DNA of 12,045 nt from Candidatus Hebobacteria bacterium. GTDB lineage: Bacteria; Armatimonadota; Hebobacteria; Hebobacterales; Hebobacteraceae. Position numbers and translations under genes: made by a program. Below, piece after piece: positions 6,832 through 12,045 of the stretch. Position 1 is the stretch's first letter. Each line of letters opens with the position of its first letter. The stretch lies in NCBI GenBank assembly GCA_029821235.1, contig JALGTT010000049.1, positions 1 to 12,045 of the forward strand, in the 5' to 3' direction. The notes beneath the pieces were generated by a model that saw nothing but the letters and a program-made list of their open reading frames with translations, had not been told where the DNA came from and did not search any database.

Positions 6832-6885
6832 GGCAGTCTATGCTGCCCCGCCTGTCCTGGCTGGCTTGGGAAAGCCAGCCCTACA
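6822..6885. repeat. 64-bp composite palindromic element with terminal inverted repeats
   Basis: The element is bounded by TGTAGGGC (6822-6829) and its exact complement GCCCTACA (6878-6885). Inside are two strong hairpins: a 10-bp perfect stem (6827-6836 with 6843-6852, loop TCTATG) and a 9-bp perfect stem (6859-6867 with 6872-6880, loop GGGA). It reads as two REP-like units placed head to head, like a BIME. Such repeats are often mobilised by IS200-like Y1 transposases, but none is encoded here. Confidence 0.75.
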
Positions 6886-6910
6886 GAACGGCCATTTGTA
6901 GGCCGGATTC

Positions 6911-6970
6911 TTTCGTCCTGACGTTGCTCGCCGCGCTTTCTTTTGTAGGGCGGACAAGTCTACGCCCGCC
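6911..6970 (+). repeat. Direct repeat unit plus REP-like hairpin (right copy)
   Basis: Carries the same lead segment as 6788-6831 and then TGTAGGGCGG from 6944. A 7-bp stem with one A-C mismatch forms between 6949-6955 and 6964-6970. The arm runs into CGCCCGCCGCCC, which is shared with 3573-3584 and 7142-7153. Confidence 0.65.
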
Positions 6971-6990
6971 GCCCCCCTGTCATTCCGAGC

Positions 6991-7011
6991 CCAGGCGCCT
7001 GTGGCGCCTGG
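6991..7011. repeat. Perfect 9-bp inverted repeat, TGT loop
   Basis: CCAGGCGCC and GGCGCCTGG flank TGT. No T tract follows on either strand, so this is not a standard intrinsic terminator. It is embedded between two pieces that look like remnants of a dispersed GTCATTCCGAG...GAAGCGAAGGA repeat. Function is unknown. Confidence 0.55.
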
Positions 7012-7232
7012 CCGTAATAACGCGAGGCCTGTCCTGAGTGAAGCGAAGGAACGCATCCGGCGACGCACGCGAAGCGCGTCGCCATGAAGCCAGGCCGTCC
7101 AATCGAAGGACAGATGAAGGTCCCTTGGCGAAGGAGGCCCACGCCCGCCGCCCGTTCTGTATTCGTGCCGCGGGCTGCCAGGCGTGCAGCCCCATCTCCG
7201 TCCATCCGCGTTCATCGCCGGCCCCTCCTTCG

Positions 7233-7262
7233 TTGACAGCCCTTTGCGGGCATCGCTATAGT
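7233..7262 (+). promoter_or_regulatory. Sigma-70-type promoter of the cysteine desulfurase-purN operon
   Basis: Consensus TTGACA (7233-7238) and TATAGT (7257-7262, one mismatch) are separated by 18 bp. The predicted start is near 7269, giving a leader of about 28 nt with GAGGAG at 7285-7290, 7 nt before the GTG start codon. A strong, ordinary housekeeping promoter by sequence. Confidence 0.8.
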
Positions 7263-7297
7263 TAGACCGCGCCGGCACCAATTCGAGGAGGCTGTCT

Positions 7298-8518
7298 GTG
7301 GACCTCATCTATTTCGATCACGCGGCCACCACGCCCCCGCGGCCGGAGGTCGTGGAGGCGATGCTGCCCTACTATCGGGAGAAGTGGGGCAATCCCTCCT
7401 CCCTGCACACCTCGGGGCGGCTGGCGGCCGAGGGAATGGACAACGCGCGGCAGGAGACGGCCGCCCTGCTCGGGGCCCTGCCGGAGGAGATCGTTTTCAC
7501 CGGAAGCGGCACCGAGGCGGACAACCTGGCCCTCATCGGCATCGCCATCGCGCACGAGCAGAAGGGCAATCACGTCATCACCTCCAGGGTCGAGCACCAC
7601 GCGGTGCTCCACACCGCCCAGTTCCTCGAAAAGCGCGGCATGCAGGTAACCTACCTGCCGGTTGACTCACACGGCATGGTGGACCCCGACGATGTGCGCA
7701 AGGCGATCACCGACAAGACCATCCTGGTCTCCATCATGCACGGCAACAACGAGATCGGAACCATCCAGCCCATCGCCGATATCGGCGCCATCTGCCGGGA
7801 GAAGGGGGTCGTGTTCCACACCGACGCGGTGCAGACGGTGGGGCACGTGCCCATCGACGTGCGGGAGATGAACATTGACCTCCTTGCTCTCTCCGCCCAC
7901 AAACTCTACGGACCGAAGGGTGTGGGCGCGCTGTTCGTGCGCAAGGGCGTCCGCATCTCCCCCATCATCTTCGGCGGAGGCCACGAGCGCGGCCGCCGGT
8001 CCAGCACCGAGAACGTCCCCGGCATCGTCGGCCTCGGAGAGGCGGCCCGGCTGGCGCGGGAGGAAATGGACTCTGCAGGGAAACACGACGCGGAACTGCG
8101 GGACCGCCTGATCGCGGGCGTGCTGGAGCGAGTCCCCGACTCCATGCTCACCGGCCACCCCACCCAGCGTCTGCCCAACAACGCCTCTTTCTGCGTGCGC
8201 TATGTAGAGGGCGAATCCATGCTCCTCAACCTCGATTTCGAGGGCATCTGCGCCTCCTCCGGCTCCGCCTGCACCTCCGGATCGCTGGAGGCCTCCCACG
8301 TGCTGCTCGCCATCGGGTTGCCCCACGACCTCGCGCATGGCTCCCTTCGCCTCAGCGTCGGGCGCGGCAACACCGTGGAGGAGGTGGACCGGTTCCTCGA
8401 GGTCTTCCCGCCCATCGTCGAAAAACTCCGCGCCATGTCCCCCCTTTCACCCACCCGCGCGGCCGACGAGTGGGAGGGGACCGAACCCGACCACGCCCAC
8501 GACCAGGCGGGAGAGTAG
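7298..8518 (+). CDS. Cysteine desulfurase, group I (NifS/IscS-like)
   Basis: PLP-dependent aminotransferase-fold enzyme of 406 aa that converts cysteine to alanine and carries the sulfur as a persulfide for tRNA thiolation or Fe-S assembly. YFDHAATTPPRPEV opens the protein. His101 in RVEHHAV stacks on PLP, Asp177 in FHTDAVQ binds it, and Lys202 in LSAHKLYGPKG forms the Schiff base. The catalytic Cys325 lies in the SSGSACTSGS loop, and the length of that loop marks group I. The last 27 residues are a loosely charged tail. The GTG start at 7298 has GAGGAG 7 nt upstream. It is divergent from rarA-mnmA, so the natural sulfur acceptor is MnmA, as with Bacillus YrvO. No iscU, iscA or iscR is present, which argues against a complete Fe-S operon here. 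Confidence 0.95.
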   Translation: MDLIYFDHAATTPPRPEVVEAMLPYYREKWGNPSSLHTSGRLAAEGMDNARQETAALLGALPEEIVFTGSGTEADNLALIGIAIAHEQKGNHVITSRVEHHAVLHTAQFLEKRGMQVTYLPVDSHGMVDPDDVRKAITDKTILVSIMHGNNEIGTIQPIADIGAICREKGVVFHTDAVQTVGHVPIDVREMNIDLLALSAHKLYGPKGVGALFVRKGVRISPIIFGGGHERGRRSSTENVPGIVGLGEAARLAREEMDSAGKHDAELRDRLIAGVLERVPDSMLTGHPTQRLPNNASFCVRYVEGESMLLNLDFEGICASSGSACTSGSLEASHVLLAIGLPHDLAHGSLRLSVGRGNTVEEVDRFLEVFPPIVEKLRAMSPLSPTRAADEWEGTEPDHAHDQAGE

Positions 8519-8525
8519 GCCGGCG

Positions 8526-9170
8526 ATGGCGGAGAGATTGAGAATCGGCGTCCTCGCCTCCGGTGGAGGCACCAACCTGCAAGCGATCATGGACGCCTGC
8601 CGCGAGGGGCGGGTGAACGCGGAAGTGGTGGTGGTGGTCAGCGATGTCGAGTGCGGCGCGCTGGAGCGCGCCCGCAAGGCCGGCATCCCCGCGGTGTGGG
8701 TGGACCGCAGGGACAAGGCGCGCTATCCCGACCGAGAGGCGTTCGACCGGAAGGTGCGCGAAGAACTCGACCGGCATCAGGTGGAACTGGTTTGCCTGGC
8801 CGGCTACCTGCGCATCATGACCGAAGAGTTGATCGAGGCCTATGCGGGCCGGATGATGAATATCCACCCCGCTCTGCTGCCCTCCTTCGGCGGCCCCGGG
8901 ATGTGGGGGCGCCACGTCCACCAGGCGGTGCTGGACTACGGCTGCAAGGTGTCCGGCTGCACCGTGCACTTCGTCACCCTGGAGACCGACGGCGGGCCCA
9001 TCATCGTGCAGCGCGCGGTTCCGGTGCAGGAGGACGACACCCCGGAGACCCTTGCCGCCCGCATCCTCCCCCACGAACACCAGGCCTACGTAGAGGCGGT
9101 CCGGCTGTTCGCCGACCGGCGCCTGACGATCGAGGGGCGGCGGGTGCGCATCCTGCCCAAGGCGCAATGA
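8526..9170 (+). CDS. purN: Phosphoribosylglycinamide formyltransferase PurN
   Basis: Folate-dependent enzyme of 214 aa that formylates GAR to FGAR, the third step of purine synthesis. LASGGGTNLQAI (10-21) is the phosphate-binding loop. LAGYLRIMT (91-99) and NIHPALLPSF (112-121) follow, with Asn112 and His114 the expected catalytic pair. The essential aspartate is Asp155 in LETDGGPII. The substrate loop reads GGPGMWGRHVHQAVL instead of the shorter PGLHTHRQAL of E. coli, a variant I recall from other phyla. The ATG at 8526 is 7 nt after the desulfurase stop; its ribosome site is weak, so coupling is likely. The long in-frame extension upstream lies inside the previous gene and is rejected. The rest of the pur pathway is not nearby. 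Confidence 0.95.
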   Translation: MAERLRIGVLASGGGTNLQAIMDACREGRVNAEVVVVVSDVECGALERARKAGIPAVWVDRRDKARYPDREAFDRKVREELDRHQVELVCLAGYLRIMTEELIEAYAGRMMNIHPALLPSFGGPGMWGRHVHQAVLDYGCKVSGCTVHFVTLETDGGPIIVQRAVPVQEDDTPETLAARILPHEHQAYVEAVRLFADRRLTIEGRRVRILPKAQ

Positions 9171-10693
9171 GCCCGCCCCGCGAACAATCCGCCCCCTCCG
9201 CCGACGCCCGGCTGACGCGCATCATCCAGGCGTTCCTCGGCGTAATGGTCTCCCTCCAGTTCCTCTACTTCCTCGCCTACTCCTGGAGGATGGCCGCTTT
9301 CCCCGGGCAGTTGGACTATGGCGAGGGCCCCATCCTTCAGATAGCCCTCCGGGTCGCCCGCGGCCAGACCATGTACCCACCCCTGGACCAGGGCTATCCC
9401 TATGTCATCGCCTCCTATCTCCCCGGCTACTATCTCCTGTCCGCGCTGGCGGTGAAACTCACCGGGGCCAGTTTCCTCGGCGGGCGGGTGGTCTCGTGCC
9501 TGGCCGCGCTCACCATCGCCGCCTGCGTGGGGCTGATCGTCCACCGCAGGACCGGCAGCCGATACGCCGCGCTGGCCTCCGGCGGAACGGTGCTGGCGAT
9601 CCCCGTCTACCTGGTGTGGGCGACCCTGATGCGGATTGATATGGCCGCGCTAGCCTTCGCCGTCGCCGGCTTCTACCTGTTCACGCGGGAGAAGCGCCTC
9701 CCCGCCGTCGTGCTCTTCTCGCTGGGCCTGTTCACGCGCCGCACCGCGGTCGGCCCCATCGTCGCCGCCTTCTCCGGGCTGGTCCTCCAGCGCAAGTGGC
9801 GCACCGCGTTCGGCTGGGCGGCCGCGCTGGCCGGGCTCACGGCCGCGCTGCTCATCGCCGCGCAACTCATCACCCGGGGCGGGATGTACGAGCAGTTGCG
9901 CTGGCACACCTCCACCTCGCTGGGGAAGTCGTGGTCCTGGGGACAGTTGCTCGACCTGCTCCACAAGGGCTGGTTGAACTGGCCGGTCTACTATGTGGTC
10001 AGCGCGGTCGGCGCGGTGTGGTGTCTGGTCCGCCGCCCCCACCGAGACCTCGGCATCTGGTCACTGGTCGCGTGGGCCATCTACCTCACCTCAGGCCGCA
10101 TCGGCTCCACCTATAACTACTTCCTCGAACCGTTTGCGGTGGGCATGACCTGTGTCGGCGTCCTCATCGGTGAGGCGTTGGGCGCGGCCGTCAAGGCGCC
10201 GGAGCGCGCGGCCCCCGCGCTCCGGGTGCTGGCCCTTGGCGTGATGGGCGCGCTGGCGCTCCAGATGGTCCGCACCGACACCAAGATGAACTGGACGCTC
10301 CAGGTGATTCGGCCCTACGCCAGCGGGGAAGCGACCGCGTTGGCGGTGGAAGCCCTGCGCGCCGCGCCGGAGATGGTGATGTGCGAGGACGTGGGCCTCA
10401 TCGAGTTGGCGGGTAAGGAGATACCCTTCGACCCCTTCGAGTTCACCATGCTCGCCCGCGCCGGGGCCATCAACGGCGAACCCGTGCTGGAGGATGTGCG
10501 CGAGGGGCGTTACTCTCTCTTCATCACCCGCTTCGATGTCAAGCAGATGACGGCCGTGATCGGGGATCCCAGGTTCGGGTTCGTCTTCGACCGGTTCCCA
10601 GCGGAGATGGTGCGCGCGCTCGCGGAGCGCTACCAGTTGATCGCCGAGCGGCGCCCCTACTACCTCTACGTGCCCAAGCCGCCCGACGACTGA
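9167..10693 (+). CDS. Multi-span GT-C-type glycosyltransferase (GT39/ArnT-like)
   Basis: Polytopic inner-membrane protein of 508 aa. After the first span (about 20-40) comes QLDYGEGPILQIALRVARG (48-66), the acidic D-x-x-E loop expected of polyprenyl-phosphate-sugar-dependent GT-C enzymes. Then come the aromatic YPYVIASYLPGYYLLSALAV segment, LMRIDMAALAFAVAGFYLF (154-172), and roughly eight to ten further hydrophobic stretches up to about residue 365. The last 130 residues are a soluble, mostly periplasmic-type domain. Donor and acceptor are unknown; a cell-surface glycan or lipid is likely. The ATG at 9167 overlaps the purN stop (ATGA), and the long open frame before it, starting inside purN's other frame, is an artefact of GC-rich sequence. 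The 3' end overlaps convergent kdsC by 28 bp. Placement beside Kdo genes hints at an envelope role. Confidence 0.82.
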   Translation: MSPPREQSAPSADARLTRIIQAFLGVMVSLQFLYFLAYSWRMAAFPGQLDYGEGPILQIALRVARGQTMYPPLDQGYPYVIASYLPGYYLLSALAVKLTGASFLGGRVVSCLAALTIAACVGLIVHRRTGSRYAALASGGTVLAIPVYLVWATLMRIDMAALAFAVAGFYLFTREKRLPAVVLFSLGLFTRRTAVGPIVAAFSGLVLQRKWRTAFGWAAALAGLTAALLIAAQLITRGGMYEQLRWHTSTSLGKSWSWGQLLDLLHKGWLNWPVYYVVSAVGAVWCLVRRPHRDLGIWSLVAWAIYLTSGRIGSTYNYFLEPFAVGMTCVGVLIGEALGAAVKAPERAAPALRVLALGVMGALALQMVRTDTKMNWTLQVIRPYASGEATALAVEALRAAPEMVMCEDVGLIELAGKEIPFDPFEFTMLARAGAINGEPVLEDVREGRYSLFITRFDVKQMTAVIGDPRFGFVFDRFPAEMVRALAERYQLIAERRPYYLYVPKPPDD

Positions 10694-11280
10694 GCCCCGT
10701 TGTCGGAGGCCCGCCTCACCCGGTCTCTCTCCGCCAGCCCGGCCAGATACCCCTCCACCGCCTCCTCCCAGCGGCCTTGGGCCTTCAGGATCGCCTCCAC
10801 CGCCTCCCGCACGGCCCCCCGCCCGCCGGCCGCCTCGGTCACCAGGTCGGCCGCGGCGAGTATCTCGGCGGCCGCGTCACAGGGAGCGATGCCCACCCCG
10901 GCCGCCTTCATCGCCGCCCGGTCATTGAGGTCATCGCCCATGAACGCGATCTCCTCCAGCGACACTCCCGTCTCCTCGGCGAGGCCGCGCAACGCGGTCT
11001 CCTTGTCCCCCACTCGCTGGAGCGTGCGATGGATGTGCAGGTCCCGCGCCCGCCGCTGCACCACCTGGGAGACCCGCCCCGTCATCAGCGCCACCTCCAG
11101 GCCGGACGCCGTCGCCACCCGCACGCCCAGCCCGTCCCTCACGTTGAACACCTTCGCCTCTTCGCCCGCATCGGTGTAGATGATTCCGCCCGTGGTCAGC
11201 ACCCCGTCCACGTCCAGGACCAGCACCTTCACCTTGGCCAGTTTGTCCTGCAATTCGCGTGCTTCGTCCGTCATCTTCAC
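10666..11280 (-). CDS. kdsC: 3-deoxy-D-manno-octulosonate 8-phosphate phosphatase KdsC
   Basis: HAD-superfamily phosphatase of 204 aa that releases phosphate from Kdo-8-P, the step after KdsA in making Kdo for LPS. LVLDVDGVLTTGG (20-32) has the nucleophile Asp23 and acid/base Asp25. FNVRDGLGV (45-53) is the KdsC-specific signature. ALMTGR (64-69) holds the motif II Thr67, Lys93 in VGDKETAL is motif III, and FMGDDLNDRAAM (113-124) is the Mg-binding motif IV. It lacks a cap, as in the C0 subclass. The C-terminal tail beyond about 175 is longer than usual and its coding end overlaps the glycosyltransferase gene. The GTG at 11280 overlaps the kdsA stop (GTGA) and has AAGGAG 7 nt upstream; an ATG two codons later is an alternative. 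Confidence 0.93.
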   Translation of the reverse strand: MKMTDEARELQDKLAKVKVLVLDVDGVLTTGGIIYTDAGEEAKVFNVRDGLGVRVATASGLEVALMTGRVSQVVQRRARDLHIHRTLQRVGDKETALRGLAEETGVSLEEIAFMGDDLNDRAAMKAAGVGIAPCDAAAEILAAADLVTEAAGGRGAVREAVEAILKAQGRWEEAVEGYLAGLAERDRVRRASDNGAQSSGGLGT

Positions 11281-12045
11281 TTCGGCGCTCCTTCCATCAC
11301 TGCTCGCCTCGCCGCGCCAATCGCCAGCACCTGCTTCAACAACTCGGGCAGGTCTGCGAGCGCCATCTGCGTCTCCGCGTCGGACCGCGCCGCCGCGGGA
11401 TCGGGGTGGGTCTCCACGAACAGCGCATCAATCCCCACCGCGGCCGCCGCCCGCGCCAGCGGAGCCGCGAACTCCCGCTCCCCCCCGGAGGCCGTGCCCG
11501 CGGCCCCGGGCAACTGCACGCTGTGGGTGGCGTCGAAGACCACCGGCCAGCCGAGCCCCCGCATCACCTCCAGGCCCCGCATGTCGCACACCAGACGATG
11601 ATACCCAAAGGTGGTCCCCCTCTCACACAGCAGCACCCCGCCCTCGCCGGATTCCGCCGCCTTGGCGGCCACCGGCCCCATGTCCTCGGGGGCCATGAAC
11701 TGTCCCTTCTTGATTAGCACCGGCTTGCCGGTGCGCGCCGCGGCCGCCACCATTGCCGGTGCGCGCCGCGGCCGCCACCAGGTCGGTCTGGCGGCAGAGG
11801 TACGCGGGGATCTGGAGCATGTCCGCCACCTCCGCCACCCGCCCCGCCTGCCCCGGCTCGTGGATGTCGGTGTTCACGGGCAGCCCGGTCTGCGCTTTCA
11901 CCTCCGCGAGGATGGCCAGCCCCTCCTCCAACCCCGGCCCGCGGAACGACTCCAAGCTCATCCGGTTCGCCTTGTCGAAAGAGGCCTTGAAGATCACCGG
12001 CACCCGGAATTCCTCCCCCACCTTCGCCAGCGCCTTGGCGATGGC
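11277..12045 (-). pseudogene. kdsA: 3-deoxy-8-phosphooctulonate synthase KdsA: 5' end off window, frameshifted by a 28-bp duplication
   Basis: KdsA condenses PEP with arabinose-5-phosphate to Kdo-8-P. The first frame, from the edge, reads FKASFDKANR, RGPGLEEGLAIL, NTDIHEP and QIPAYLCRQTDLVAAAARTG, then turns to nonsense and stops at 11623. The matching continuation (KPVLIKKGQFMAPEDMG, CERGTTFGYHRLVCDMRGL, VVFDATHSVQLPG, FVETHPDPAAA) lies in another frame and runs to 11277. The break coincides with a perfect 28-bp tandem duplication at 11725-11780. Deleting one copy rejoins the frames as DLVAAAARTGKPVLIKKGQF, giving 246 visible residues; about 25-40 N-terminal residues lie beyond the edge. As written, the product loses its C-terminal half and should be inactive. 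All other conserved sites look intact, so this is a very recent lesion or an assembly error. Confidence 0.9.
11725..11780. repeat. Perfect 28-bp tandem duplication inside kdsA
   Basis: Positions 11725-11752 and 11753-11780 are identical over all 28 bases, with no spacer. Because 28 is not a multiple of 3, the second copy shifts the kdsA frame. The unit encodes the VAAAARTG part of the conserved QTDLVAAAARTGKP stretch and is very GC-rich, a context suited to slippage or to misassembly. Confidence 0.95.

Larger units (their letters stand above)
6778..7232. other. Gene-free divergent intergenic region filled with repeats
   Basis: About 450 bp lie between the outward-facing rarA and cysteine desulfurase promoters. 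Open frames here cover the hairpins and match no family I know, so I call no gene. The left half holds the TGTAGGGC palindromic repeats. The right half holds GTCATTCCGAG (6979-6989) and CCTGAGTGAAGCGAAGGA (7033-7050), which resemble dispersed intergenic repeat remnants. It also has two perfect hairpins, at 6991-7011 (9-bp stem, TGT loop) and 7059-7083 (8-bp stem). Confidence 0.65.

Noticed and set aside
3434..7153. CRISPR-like array
   Set aside because: Repeats are few, unevenly spaced, variable and palindromic, with no spacer pattern and no cas gene.
6838..7308. 156-aa open frame on the minus strand in the intergenic region
   Set aside because: It spans repeats and the desulfurase promoter, has no recognisable domain and low-complexity content.
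8651..9166. Upstream extension of the glycosyltransferase frame into purN
   Set aside because: The extra part is the purN sequence read in another frame. The ATGA overlap at 9167 and the first membrane span give the true start.
11277..11753. Separate short gene of 158 aa starting inside kdsA
   Set aside because: Its start codon exists only through the tandem duplication. The protein is the C-terminal half of KdsA.
1..12045. A new defence or mobile system
   Set aside because: Every long coding region fits a known housekeeping, signalling or envelope family. No nuclease, toxin, integrase or phage gene was seen.

Overview
The window is about 12 kb of high-GC bacterial chromosome and almost all of it is coding. 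Kdo (inner-core LPS sugar) genes point to a diderm. A SigB/SigF-type sigma factor with RsbV and RsbW, and several gene neighbours reminiscent of Bacillus, point to a Terrabacteria-like lineage. Armatimonadota or a related uncultured group is my best guess, at low confidence. I see no integrase, transposase gene, phage gene or CRISPR array. The content is housekeeping genes plus stress signalling, broken by a family of short palindromic repeats.

Minus strand, read right to left from 6739: rarA, mnmA, a DUF948 (YtxG-like) protein, a small YtxH-like protein, a 238-bp gap with two repeats, rsbV, rsbW, a SigB-type sigma factor, an AI-2E/PerM-family permease, and alaS running off the left edge. rarA/mnmA and rsbV/rsbW/sigma overlap by 4 bp at each junction, so they are likely translationally coupled. 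rarA has a clear -35/-10 promoter placed so close that its mRNA should be nearly leaderless. alaS has its own extended -10 promoter.

Positions 6740-7297 are a gene-free divergent region of 558 bp. Promoters face outward at both ends. Between them lie REP-like hairpin repeats, including a 64-bp element with 8-bp terminal inverted repeats.

Plus strand from 7298: a group I cysteine desulfurase, purN, and a multi-span GT-C-type glycosyltransferase whose start overlaps the purN stop. The desulfurase is the expected sulfur donor for MnmA, encoded divergently, so the two sides together could make 2-thiouridine in tRNA.

From 10666 to the right edge on the minus strand are kdsC and kdsA, which make Kdo. 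kdsC converges on and overlaps the glycosyltransferase gene by 28 bp. kdsA carries a perfect 28-bp tandem duplication that shifts the frame inside a highly conserved motif. It is either a real, possibly reversible, null mutation or an assembly error.
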